Shown here: one piece after another, positions 13,201 to 19,914 of the stretch
Position numbering within the stretch: the stretch's first letter is position 1
Layout: every line of letters starts with the position of its first letter
Origin: a virus
IMG/VR virus record: IMGVR_UViG_3300011116_000615
Span: 1-23,869 of that record
Direction: 5' to 3' (one strand)
Length of the DNA stretch: 23,869 nt
The notes under the pieces: generated by a model
The model's input: the letters and a program-made list of their open reading frames with translations, nothing else
Told to the model about the DNA's origin: nothing
Databases searched by the model: none
Translations under genes and position numbers: made by a program

Positions 13201-13927
13201 TAATAAAACCGCTTGCATTGTTAGCAATAGCCTCCGCGACCACGCCAAAAGTATTAGCCGAAAAAGCATCCGTTACCGCTAAGCCTTTTGCCACTGTTAT
13301 TCGATTTCCTTGACTTCCTGACAGATAAACCACATCGCCCTTATTAAGCGTTGCACCTGTTCTATTGTTCACTCGTTGGTGTAATTGTTGCCCTATAACA
13401 TTGGTAACATTACCACCTTTTAAGCCTTGTATCAAAGAACCCTGTGTATCATTGTATTCAACTTCACCTACTCCCACCGTGCCATTCTTTGTCGTGTTGA
13501 AGGTAATTGAATCAAAAGGCATAGTTAAACCTTGCGCACCGCCGACCAAGTTCCAAACATTGGAGGTAAAATCAAACGTATAAAATTTAAGGTTAACCGT
13601 ATCAAGAATCACCCACGCGTTTTGATTGTTTATCGGTTGAATGGAAGCCGTGTCAGACAATGCCCCACGCCAAACAAGCCCGTCGCCAGTAGTCTGGAAA
13701 CCTAATCTTTGTTTGTTGCCTGTATTTGGGAATTGGGCAATAGCAAATGTGGAGGCTAAAATAACAAAGGTAATAACAAGCCCTTGCCGTTTATTACCTA
13801 CTTTGTCAATAGCTTTTCCAATAAACTTTCGGCCTATTCCCATGACTAATTCGTTAGCTAAAACTTTGGCAATATCTCCCATTGCTTTTAAAAACTTTCT
13901 TTCCTTTTTTGGCTTTATTTCTTCCAT
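10277..13927 (-). CDS. Large modular tail fibre, 1216 aa
   Basis: Residues 1-48 are basic and helical. Residues 49-65 (GLVITFVILASTFAIAQ) form a membrane/signal-like segment. Residues 72-128 hold a module shared with the 396-aa fibre. Copies of a beta module lie at 374-435 and 571-635 (core VYRNGQ, SQYTI, KIGENYTV). A Gly-rich hinge (GGGGAGSGGGSGS) sits at 436-448. From about 515 onward come repeats beginning GTVTSV or a variant (515, 743, 851, 951, 1054), plus two LTSxDWxTFNNKQN units. The C-terminal section (about 1110-1216) is non-repetitive and probably forms the receptor-binding tip. The start forms TAATG with the adaptor gene. Host recognition is inferred from architecture and position. 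Confidence 0.88.
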   Translation of the reverse strand: MEEIKPKKERKFLKAMGDIAKVLANELVMGIGRKFIGKAIDKVGNKRQGLVITFVILASTFAIAQFPNTGNKQRLGFQTTGDGLVWRGALSDTASIQPINNQNAWVILDTVNLKFYTFDFTSNVWNLVGGAQGLTMPFDSITFNTTKNGTVGVGEVEYNDTQGSLIQGLKGGNVTNVIGQQLHQRVNNRTGATLNKGDVVYLSGSQGNRITVAKGLAVTDAFSANTFGVVAEAIANNASGFIITEGLITGLNTSALTEDSAVYLSPTVAGALTSTKPQAPQHSVYIGVCVKSNNGSGELFVKIRNGQELDELHDTRITNPVTGATLYYSGGLWRDTTAALLVSDTASMLSTYAKKSYVDTAGRFYAREDFSNVQSSTLTWTQTDTLVPGGVKVVQVYRNGQILLPSQYTIPTKTSVVIAATSYKIGENYTVIFPKGGGGAGSGGGSGSLTSISAGTGITVSPNPITTTGTVSADLSVLMELTDTSLLNLTSRFASKLNTTDTASLSNRINAKGNGTVTSVATAYGLTGGSITTTGTLRVDSNTVYNYVRDSIVKVRIGNDTIKILKQEYNNVTTDTLTWTITNKFPIQLRAFILLFRNGQLLINDQYSVIDTNKIKIAATSYKVGENYTLVTVSGIGSAGVSQTANPVYPEAGIALSTGTTWTSSIPNNSSNWNIAFTDRLKWDGESTGLVAATGRTSLGGTTIGQSMFTLTNPSTISFPRFNADNTVTALSAASFRSAIGAGTVTEVDAAVGTPISVTNKTTTPILSINAATGSVNGYLTSTDWTTFNNKQNALSNASSTVSGILTSADWNTFNNKQNTISLTTNGTTGLATFNGTTLNIPNYTSGGGTGTVTSVGLTAPSIFTVSGSPVTINGNLALTYSGTALPLLNGGTGATTADGALTNFGATAVGKSLFGLTNSVSEKFIKVNTDNTITLLNGADTRTAIGAGTGTVTSVSGSGAILVANPTTTPIISVADAGFGVAGIVTASGTQQFSGDKVFEGITQFNARAVFKDYTYVATRLAGLSSTDRFATVTIGSGLSLSSGTLSATGGSGTVTNVTGTLPISVANGTTTPSITIADAGTGASGVVNTTTQSFAGNKTFTGNVVMQNDIDNREGYIRRKYVAGSAATYIVLDNDTWIRWGRSDLATFTLPTASDFPGREIHVLNIGNGSITSNATNIQQLDGSINSQILGAGPGKWCTLISTGSTYWQKMAGN
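10628..11701 (-). repeat. Repeated GTVTSV beta-shaft units
   Basis: Within the large fibre, residues 743-1100 contain repeated units beginning GTVT(S/E/N)V at 743, 851, 951 and 1054, about 100 residues apart in the last three. Later parts such as SVANGTTTPSITIADAGTG and TTQSFAGNKTF recur in similar form. They read like tandem trimeric beta-shaft modules, which can expand or contract by recombination. Confidence 0.75.
11471..11590 (-). repeat. Tandem LTSxDWxTFNNKQN units in the fibre
   Basis: Two copies start at residues 780 and 806 of the large fibre, 26 residues apart: LTSTDWTTFNNKQN and LTSADWNTFNNKQN. The DNA is also visibly repeated (TTTTGCTTGTTATTAAA and TTTTGCTTATTATTAAA on the plus strand). 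Confidence 0.85.
12023..12217 (-). repeat. Beta module copy 2 (large fibre residues 571-635)
   Basis: Core positions DTLTWTI, LLFRNGQLLINDQYSV, IKIAATSYKVGENYTL match the other two copies at 12623-12808 and 13939-14133. The pattern is LTWT, then xxxNGQxL, xxQY(T/S), and G-x-NY-x-(V/L). Confidence 0.8.
12623..12808 (-). repeat. Beta module copy 1 (large fibre residues 374-435)
   Basis: Core positions STLTWTQ, VQVYRNGQILLPSQYTI and VIAATSYKIGENYTVIF. This copy lies just before the Gly-rich hinge. It shares IAATSYKxGENYT with copy 2, and LTWTQ and SQYTI with the copy in the adaptor protein. Confidence 0.8.
13544..13714 (-). repeat. Fibre N-terminal module, copy 1 (in the 1216-aa fibre)
   Basis: Residues 72-128 (KQRLGFQTTGDGLVWRG, then VILDT and WNLV) match the module just after the signal peptide of the 396-aa fibre. 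Seen directly by comparing the two translations. Confidence 0.75.
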
Positions 13928-14298
13928 TATACTATGTTTATTGCAAAGACAATATAATTACTGCCATCGTAATGTGTGTTTGAATCTATCGTGATCGTCG
14001 CAGGTGCCGTAATAGTATATTGACTATCTATTAATTTCTGCCCATTCTGATACACATGAACCGAAGCATTTAAGTTAGTCACTGGCAGTTTGCCATTGTT
14101 TTGTGTCCATGTTAATACATTGGAGGAAGTATTAAGAAATTCTTGACTAAAAATAGAAACAGCAGAGCCATTTACCGTCACATTATTTATCGTTTCAGTG
14201 ACATTATTATTTACCACTCCACCACTTCCGGCATTGTTTGCCACCTGGTTAAAGTCGCGAGGTTTTGATAATACTGTGCGTTCTGTGTAGTTAGGCAT
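13927..14298 (-). CDS. Fibre adaptor/baseplate protein, 123 aa, with one beta module
   Basis: The N-terminal 50 residues are polar and Asn/Val-rich (GGVVNNNVTETINNVTVNG). Residues 56-120 are a copy of the beta module found twice in the large fibre (VLTWTQ, VHVYQNGQKLIDSQYTI, GSNYIVFA). The gene lies between the tail hub and the large fibre, overlapping the hub gene by 8 bases and the fibre gene by one (TAATG). A linker between tail tip and fibre is a reasonable inference; no catalytic motif is seen. Confidence 0.75.
   Translation of the reverse strand: MPNYTERTVLSKPRDFNQVANNAGSGGVVNNNVTETINNVTVNGSAVSIFSQEFLNTSSNVLTWTQNNGKLPVTNLNASVHVYQNGQKLIDSQYTITAPATITIDSNTHYDGSNYIVFAINIV
13939..14133 (-). 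repeat. Beta module copy 3 (adaptor residues 56-120)
   Basis: This copy is in a different gene from copies 1 and 2 but keeps VLTWTQ, VYQNGQKLIDSQYTI and the closing GSNYIVF. That suggests a duplicated domain used both in the adaptor and inside the fibre. Confidence 0.8.
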
Positions 14299-16513
14299 CT
14301 AATTCTATTTTAAAGTAATCACCTTGCCAAATCTCTGTTTTTAAATCAAGACTACCTCTTTCAAAAACGTAATATCCAGATGAATATTCTATGACCTTGT
14401 GAGGAAGGTAAGGATTATCTACTGATAAATTTTGGAAAGGCATATCTACCATGCGTAGCTTTGGCGTGAGCTGACCGCGAATCACTTCGTTAACTAATAG
14501 CTGTGTGACGTTATTAAATCCCGATCCGCTGCCTACATCCCAACTGCTACTATTTTCGTAGGAACCTGATTCAAGAACTTTTAATCCTCCATCAGTTGTC
14601 TTGCTCGGCCCGTCACCAAGGTATGTATCAAGGCTAAATATTGTGGAAGATTTATCATCATTGTCCGAACCATATTCAAGAATGTCACTTTGTCCAGAGA
14701 CTGCACCTGTGGGAAGAAATTCAAGGTAATTATTGCTAAGCAAATAAGATACAGTAAAGTTTGATATTATACTACTTCCTGCCTCATTTCGCATTTGCTT
14801 TAACCTCATCTCCCATACATACTCCGCACTTTCCGGAATGTCCAATGTATCAAATGTGATGGTCTTATATGCAACAAAAGCAGCATCAGCCGTTATTGTT
14901 TCAGTGTTAAACTCATACTCATAAAAACTATTCTCCCACGTTGCAGGCTCTAATTGAAAATTAAATCCATTAGTATAGGTTACACCTCTTTTTAAATATT
15001 TATTTTCCTGTTTTACTTGTAATGATTTTATTTTGCCAGTAAATCCTGGCGATGATACACTATCTAATTTTAATGTATTTGTATTAGTAGATAAAATTAC
15101 ATACTCGTAATCGCCACTTTCAGTAATTGTTTTTGTTACTCCACCCAAACGTAATCTAAGGCTACCACTATTATTTATTTCAACTTTAATTTTTACATAA
15201 TATTTTCTTCCAGATGTAACTGTAAATGTAGTATAAAATGCTTCCGTAGCTATTAATGTACCTTCAAGTATTTTGTTATCAATTATCCATCCGCTGCCCA
15301 ATGTCCAGTTAGCAGATTCAAAACCTTGTAAAGGAAAGCTATTTATTATAGATGCTACCTTAACAGCAAATACAAATTGAAAAGGTTCAAAGTTTACTGG
15401 GTTTAAAGCCTGTGCGTAAAATCCAAGTATGCCTGTATAAGATAATCTAGCATCCGGATTAGAGGCATCTAAGGTCGGAGTAGTTGTAATTATCGGAGTG
15501 CTATTTGTTGCGTAGTTATATTCTACACCTGCTAATAAATTCTGTTTAGCAAAATGATTGTACCTTATAACAACATTTTTTAAAGCAGGATAGTAAGTCC
15601 ATTTACCACCGCTCAATCTCATTAAATCACTTCCTGGAAGATTAGTTTGAATATTAGATAGCGTTAAATCTGCTGTAAATGTACCAGCTACTTGTACGCC
15701 AAAAGCAGTATATTTAAAGTATCTTTTAGTTGCAGGAGTTCTTGAATATTCATTGACTTGAATAAACCAATATTGATTCCCACTAAATAATAATCTCGCT
15801 CCAAATGTTTGACAAATTTTCTTTAAAACATCGTAGCAACTTTGATATACATAATTGCTTTTAGTGTCTTTGTGATAAAATGCTCTATGTTGTATGACTG
15901 TCAATAATGAGTAATCACTATTTACACTATATGCCGTTGTGTTTTCATGCCAGTTAAAAATAGTATGTAATACAGGCAAATTATTTGCCACCAAGTTATC
16001 CTGAACAAAATCCAGTTGATTAAGGCAATTTAAAATATGCTGTACAACAGTGTCCTGCCCAATATAAGGCCCTACCGCGCTTTTGTAATCCAATGTCTTT
16101 AGCCAACCTAAGCCATCTATTGCAGATATTTGAGCCTGATAACCTATAACCAATGGCACATCTTCAAATTCTACTAAGTCGGTAACTATGTAGCCATACC
16201 ATTTGAAGGATACTGTTGTGTTATCATCTTCGTAGGCTGTGAGTTCCATTGTAAATCTTCCTTCAACTGCCAAGCCAATGTCAAGCAGAAGTGTCTGGAG
16301 ATTATTATTATTTATAAGTAAAGACAATGAACACCGCGAGCCAATGATAGGTGTAAACCTCTCCTGCCCTTGCTGACTTTCACTGTCATATTGCAGCTGC
16401 AAACCAATAGTATCAAAATTATAAGTCATACCGGAAAAGACCTTGTCTTTAATAGCAACTACTATTTTCCTGCCTTTCTCGTTATATACCGTTGTTTGAA
16501 ACCTTGCTGCCAT
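14291..16513 (-). CDS. Tail hub/tip protein with an inserted jelly-roll domain, 740 aa
   Basis: Directly after the tape measure gene in transcription order, this is the place of distal-tail and tail-associated (hub) proteins. The N-terminal 270 residues include MELTAYEDDNTTVSFKWYG and a helical AVGPYIGQDTVVQHILNCL, a pattern I associate with tail-tip proteins of Bacteroidota phages. Residues about 396-503 look like an inserted carbohydrate-binding-type jelly-roll (GFESANWTLGSGW, TVTSGRKYYVKIKV, LRLRLGGVTKTI, GFTGKIKSLQV). The last 200 residues are beta-rich. It forms TAATG with the tape measure stop. A role in tail tip assembly and host surface contact is inferred. No peptidase or glycosidase motif was found. 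Confidence 0.75.
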   Translation of the reverse strand: MAARFQTTVYNEKGRKIVVAIKDKVFSGMTYNFDTIGLQLQYDSESQQGQERFTPIIGSRCSLSLLINNNNLQTLLLDIGLAVEGRFTMELTAYEDDNTTVSFKWYGYIVTDLVEFEDVPLVIGYQAQISAIDGLGWLKTLDYKSAVGPYIGQDTVVQHILNCLNQLDFVQDNLVANNLPVLHTIFNWHENTTAYSVNSDYSLLTVIQHRAFYHKDTKSNYVYQSCYDVLKKICQTFGARLLFSGNQYWFIQVNEYSRTPATKRYFKYTAFGVQVAGTFTADLTLSNIQTNLPGSDLMRLSGGKWTYYPALKNVVIRYNHFAKQNLLAGVEYNYATNSTPIITTTPTLDASNPDARLSYTGILGFYAQALNPVNFEPFQFVFAVKVASIINSFPLQGFESANWTLGSGWIIDNKILEGTLIATEAFYTTFTVTSGRKYYVKIKVEINNSGSLRLRLGGVTKTITESGDYEYVILSTNTNTLKLDSVSSPGFTGKIKSLQVKQENKYLKRGVTYTNGFNFQLEPATWENSFYEYEFNTETITADAAFVAYKTITFDTLDIPESAEYVWEMRLKQMRNEAGSSIISNFTVSYLLSNNYLEFLPTGAVSGQSDILEYGSDNDDKSSTIFSLDTYLGDGPSKTTDGGLKVLESGSYENSSSWDVGSGSGFNNVTQLLVNEVIRGQLTPKLRMVDMPFQNLSVDNPYLPHKVIEYSSGYYVFERGSLDLKTEIWQGDYFKIELDA

Positions 16514-18567
16514 TATTGTACTCGATTAAGCCCCTTTTGACTTCTGTTTAACAATATAATCAAATCATTACCGCTAATCCTTGTTTCAAGGCTGCCACCT
16601 ACTCCCATATCTCCCATCATGCTTTTCAACTTTGATAAAGGTGCAATAACTTCCGGATCTACTCGTGCGTTTCTGTTATCTCCCACCGTTGCCATAGTTG
16701 GGCCGTATGCAAGACCACCCTCGGCTAACTTAGGCGCGCCAATTTTCATTATTAATGACCTTGCTACACCTCCAGCAGCAGCAGCAATAGCAGGAGCAAT
16801 AGCAACCATAAAAGGGGATAATGGTACAGATGCCAATGCTTTTGCTACATACATTCTAATAAAATTAGCAATAATGTCAGCAATACTTTTCCTTACAGCC
16901 GCAGCAAGTTCTTTCATGCTTTCAAAACCACCAGCCGCTAAATCAGCAAAAGTATTTATACCTTGTACTAATATAGCTTGCATAGGAGTTAACATATCTG
17001 CAGCAGATTTTACAGCAGGTGTAATTTTATTAAATGAGTTAGCTACATCTTCATTTGTCTGTTTTAATCTTTCGTTTGCAGCTGATATACTTTCTATTTT
17101 ATCTGGTAGCAAATCTAAAGTTGGTAATAAGTTTACTGTGTCTATTGGAGTGTTTAAAGCCGCGCCAACTGCTTTACCTCCTCCAGTTCCTCCTCCAGTC
17201 GGTGCGCCACCATCACCAAAAACTAATTCTCCTGTTCCATCTGTTGCACCACCACCTCCACCTTTGCCCGGTGCGGCCATGAATAGACTTTTAAACTTAC
17301 CTTTAAGGCTATCAACTGTTTCTCCTATCGTTTTAAATTCAGCTGCAACTACTTTCTGTTCTTCTTGATATTTTGTCATACCACTAACATCAAATAATTG
17401 ATAACCCATTGCCTTTTGCAGCTTATCAATAGCCATCATAAAATCAGCTACTCCCTTGTTTGCACTGTTTTTTATGTTTATCCAAATGTTTGTAAACCTA
17501 TCGCTAAAGGCTTTCCAGTTATCGTAAACATATAAGGCTATAGCACCCACAGCTGCAATCGCTAAGGTAACGCCAAGTATGGCAGGATTAGCAAGTATTT
17601 TTGCAAAAGCACCGGATATAACAGTAGATAATTTTTTGACAGTATCCATAATTAAACGAGTAGTACCTATCAATGCACTAAAAGTAGTAATCAATTTTCC
17701 AACTATAAATATTGCAGGTCCTAAAGCCGCAACAAGTAAACCTGCCTTAACTATAAATCCTTGTGTCTCTGGATTAAGTGATTTAAAACCATTTACTAAT
17801 CTTTGCAATCCTGCGCTCAATGCTGCTGCAACTGCTTCTAAATTTAATGTTTCATTGATTGCTTTACCTAACTCCGCTAATGATGCGCTAACATTGTCTT
17901 TTAAATTATCAAAGGTATTTGCTAAGCCACCATTTGCCCTTTCCAAATTACCTAAAGCACCAACAGACCTTTTTATAAATTCTTCGCTGCTGATTCCAAG
18001 TTCTCTGATTCCTTCGGCTGTAACTACACCAAACTCCTCCTTCATCACTCTGGCAAACTCTGGCAACCTTTCTTTAATTTGGTTAAGATCCTCCTGTGTA
18101 ACTTTGCCAACCGCGCTTATCTGTGATAGTGCCAATACTACACCATCAAATTGTTCTGCTCCACCTCCTGCTCTGGCTACAGCATTGCCAAATTGGGTAA
18201 TAGTTTCCCTTGCAGCGTCGGCATTCATCCCTACACTTTGTAATGAGGCAGAGGCTTTGACTACTTCAGGAAGGGCAAGGCCTGGATTTTCTGCAACCTT
18301 GCGGAGTTTTTCCATTTCTATCCCTGCCTCTTCACTACTACCCATAATGGCTATTAATCCATTTTGTAGTTTTTCAATGTCGGCAAAAGACTTTAAGGAA
18401 GCAGCACCAAGTCCAATAATAGGCAAAGTTAACGATTGGGTTAAGGTAGAACCGATGTTCTGCATATTACTACCAAACCTTGACATGCTACGCTCAACCT
18501 TTCCAAGCTCTTTATCAAGATTGGAAACATCTACGCCAAGCTTTAAATTAAGTTTACCTATTGCCAT
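16513..18567 (-). CDS. Tail tape measure protein, 684 aa
   Basis: This is the longest tail gene outside the fibres and lies just after the frameshifted chaperone pair, the canonical place. Residues 1-240 form the tape-measure N-terminal domain (LSQISAVGKVTQEDLNQIKE, LPEFARVMKEEFG, GISSEEFIKRSVG). Hydrophobic segments lie near 272-308 and 328-347, a Gly-rich linker at 433-465, and the C terminus has GGLAYGPTMATVGD with VIAPLSKL, common near tape measure ends. The protein sets tail length and probably enters the host envelope with the DNA. At about 1.5 angstrom per residue a tail near 100 nm is expected. Start and stop are both TAATG overlaps. Confidence 0.92.
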   Translation of the reverse strand: MAIGKLNLKLGVDVSNLDKELGKVERSMSRFGSNMQNIGSTLTQSLTLPIIGLGAASLKSFADIEKLQNGLIAIMGSSEEAGIEMEKLRKVAENPGLALPEVVKASASLQSVGMNADAARETITQFGNAVARAGGGAEQFDGVVLALSQISAVGKVTQEDLNQIKERLPEFARVMKEEFGVVTAEGIRELGISSEEFIKRSVGALGNLERANGGLANTFDNLKDNVSASLAELGKAINETLNLEAVAAALSAGLQRLVNGFKSLNPETQGFIVKAGLLVAALGPAIFIVGKLITTFSALIGTTRLIMDTVKKLSTVISGAFAKILANPAILGVTLAIAAVGAIALYVYDNWKAFSDRFTNIWINIKNSANKGVADFMMAIDKLQKAMGYQLFDVSGMTKYQEEQKVVAAEFKTIGETVDSLKGKFKSLFMAAPGKGGGGGATDGTGELVFGDGGAPTGGGTGGGKAVGAALNTPIDTVNLLPTLDLLPDKIESISAANERLKQTNEDVANSFNKITPAVKSAADMLTPMQAILVQGINTFADLAAGGFESMKELAAAVRKSIADIIANFIRMYVAKALASVPLSPFMVAIAPAIAAAAGGVARSLIMKIGAPKLAEGGLAYGPTMATVGDNRNARVDPEVIAPLSKLKSMMGDMGVGGSLETRISGNDLIILLNRSQKGLNRVQ

Positions 18568-18911
18568 TATATACCTTCTTTATCCCATTTGTCAAATATT
18601 GTTTTGTCAGTATTTGTCAAATTTCTTTTAGTTTCTTTTTTAGTAGGATTCTCCCATGGAAACTCAATCAAATCTTTTGGCTTTAAACTTTTACCTTTTG
18701 CTGTGTGAACATTTAATAAAAGCGTTGTTTGCCATCTTATTCGTTCCCATTGTACTTGTTCCTGTTGTTCAAATTGATTGTTATAACCTTGCATGGCTAT
18801 AACAACCTCTTTAAAACTCATGTCGTAATATTGCGAAGGAGGAAACCTTAAAACTCCGAAACAAAAACGTTCGATGTGTTCAAGTGTGAGCTCTCCGCCT
18901 TCGCCACTACG
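18567..18911 (-). CDS. Tail assembly chaperone T extension, read by -1 frameshift from G
   Basis: After the slippery site A AAA AAC, the -1 frame stays open from CGT (18911-18909) to the stop at 18567, giving 114 residues. It starts RSGEGGELTLEHIERFCFG, passes through LRFPPSQYYDMSFKEVV, and then continues in charged helices. This region joins smoothly across ATG 18821, so that ATG is probably internal rather than a start. The GT fusion would be about 216 residues (102 from G plus 114). As in lambda gpG/gpGT, a minority fusion product is expected to bind tape measure and tail protein during assembly. Frameshifting is inferred from sequence and gene order. Confidence 0.8.
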   Translation of the reverse strand, partial: RSGEGGELTLEHIERFCFGVLRFPPSQYYDMSFKEVVIAMQGYNNQFEQQEQVQWERIRWQTTLLLNVHTAKGKSLKPKDLIEFPWENPTKKETKRNLTNTDKTIFDKWDKEGI

Positions 18912-19216
18912 TTTTTTTGGCTCTCATCTTCTGGAGGTGAAATCTCATTTGAAATCATTTCCATGATGCGAGTTATACCTCCCATATCCGTATCTACCAA
19001 ATCGCAAAAGGATTGTAAAGTGTAAGGGCATTTCTCGCCTTTGGCTTTGTAACCATGTTCAACACCTGTAAAGGCAAGTTCAAGGGCTAGAAGAAGATCT
19101 TCTCCTAAAAGGGAAAGGTCACTTAATTTAAGCTTCCTCTCCCTTAGAAACGTACCTAACACGAACATTCCAAATTTAATCGGAATAGTCGTGTTGGCGA
19201 TTGTTATTGTTTTCAT
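18848..19216 (-). CDS. Tail assembly chaperone G, 122 aa
   Basis: The gene lies between the major tail protein and the tape measure gene, where lambda-type gpG sits. The product begins MKTITIANTTIPIKFGMFVLG, is helical, and contains LLLALELAFTGVEHGYKAKG. After residue 100 the zero frame gives a low-complexity end (ESSHLNTSNVFVSEF), while the -1 frame gives the conserved-looking T domain, typical of the G/GT pair. The slippery site is at codons 100-102. It probably coats the tape measure protein while the tail tube forms and is absent from the mature virion. Confidence 0.82.
   Translation of the reverse strand: MKTITIANTTIPIKFGMFVLGTFLRERKLKLSDLSLLGEDLLLALELAFTGVEHGYKAKGEKCPYTLQSFCDLVDTDMGGITRIMEMISNEISPPEDESQKNVVAKAESSHLNTSNVFVSEF
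18911..18919 (-). promoter_or_regulatory. -1 ribosomal frameshift slippery site (C AAA AAA AC, A AAA AAC heptamer)
   Basis: On the leftward strand codons 100-102 of gpG read CAA AAA AAC, giving the canonical heptamer A AAA AAC at 18917-18911. The plus strand shows the matching T7 run at 18912-18918. Slipping back one base enters the 114-codon T frame. A GC-rich stretch (GGCGAAGGCGGAGAGCTC) follows and might stimulate slippage. Confidence 0.82.
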
Positions 19217-19231
19217 GTTAGGTAATTTTTA

Positions 19232-19660
19232 TTATGCTTTAGTAGTTTTCGTGATAGCTCCTGTAACTTCAAATGACGCTGAATAGCTAACATTTTCTTC
19301 TACACCAGCATTCAAGTCTAATGATGTACAAATAGCTTTCATAGTGAACACATTGTCTCCTATAACGTCGGTTGTGAATTTAATCGTAAGTTCTGTACCT
19401 GCTATTAAATCGGTAAATAAATCATCAAATAGGTAATTAGTGGAAGCATCTCCCGGGCCCGCATATAACGCCTCCGTAGAAAGTGTGCCAGATAACTGAC
19501 CCTTCTTTACTTCCCTCCATCCACCAGACGCTGAATCCTTTGTAAGAATTTCACGCATAGCAGATGAAATGTTCATTTGGCATGATGTAGCGTAACCGAT
19601 AGCAGTGCTATCTTTATAAAGCCTCATCAACGTACCATTAATTATTCCTGTAGTTGGCAT
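19232..19660 (-). CDS. Major tail tube protein (phage tail 2/TP901-1 family)
   Basis: The 142-aa product has the two-sheet tail-tube pattern. The N-terminal GTLMRLYKDSTAIGYATSCQ is followed by SGGWREVKKGQLSGTLSTEAL, a central TELTIKFTTDVIGDNVF, and the closing YSASFEVTGAITKT. Hexameric rings of such proteins stack around the tape measure to form the tube of a long non-contractile tail. Its position before the G/GT pair supports the call. Confidence 0.9.
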   Translation of the reverse strand: MPTTGIINGTLMRLYKDSTAIGYATSCQMNISSAMREILTKDSASGGWREVKKGQLSGTLSTEALYAGPGDASTNYLFDDLFTDLIAGTELTIKFTTDVIGDNVFTMKAICTSLDLNAGVEENVSYSASFEVTGAITKTTKA

Positions 19661-19662
19661 GG

Positions 19663-19914
19663 TTATTTATTTTTTTGTTTAGTAATATTTTCTTCATTTG
19701 CCTCGTCTGCAAAATATGAGTTAGGCACTGGTATAGGAATATAGATTGGGTCTTGCTGAACTTCCTGTTTTTGTGGCATTTGTTCAACGACAAAATCTTC
19801 GTCAAGTAGTTCTGCAATTCCATCCTTTATCATTTGCTCTTCGTACTCTGATAAAAAAACGCCTACTTTACCTGCCTCTTTTCCGTTCCATTCTTTTAAA
19901 AGTCTTAATTTCAT
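19663..19914 (-). CDS. Small structural-region protein, 83 aa
   Basis: The product starts MKLRLLKEWNGKEAGKVGVF and continues SEYEEQMIKDGIAELLDED, a pattern I have seen in small head/tail-region phage proteins that begin with a basic beta strand and end in an acidic and proline-rich tail (DPIYIPIPVP). The role is not known to me. The gene overlaps the preceding tail completion gene by four bases (ATGA) and lies two bases before the tail tube gene. No membrane segment. Confidence 0.7.
   Translation of the reverse strand: MKLRLLKEWNGKEAGKVGVFLSEYEEQMIKDGIAELLDEDFVVEQMPQKQEVQQDPIYIPIPVPNSYFADEANEENITKQKNK

Noticed and set aside
13056-13994. Several plus-strand ORFs of 70-120 codons opposite the large fibre
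   Set aside because: All are antisense to a convincing 1216-aa modular fibre; their Pro/Val-rich translations mirror the Gly/Thr codons of the fibre.
16619-17368. Plus-strand open frame of 249 codons
   Set aside because: It is the antisense shadow of the tape measure gene's Ala/Gly-rich C-terminal half; Pro-rich runs reflect complementary Gly codons.
17579-18631. Long plus-strand open frame of 350 codons
   Set aside because: It is antisense to the tape measure and chaperone genes. Its translation is Ser/Pro/Leu-rich low-complexity sequence with no motif, and arises from codon bias on the opposite strand.
18567-18821. Separate 84-aa gene starting at ATG 18821
   Set aside because: The frame is continuous with protein-like sequence upstream to the slippery site at 18911, so this ATG is better read as internal to the T extension.
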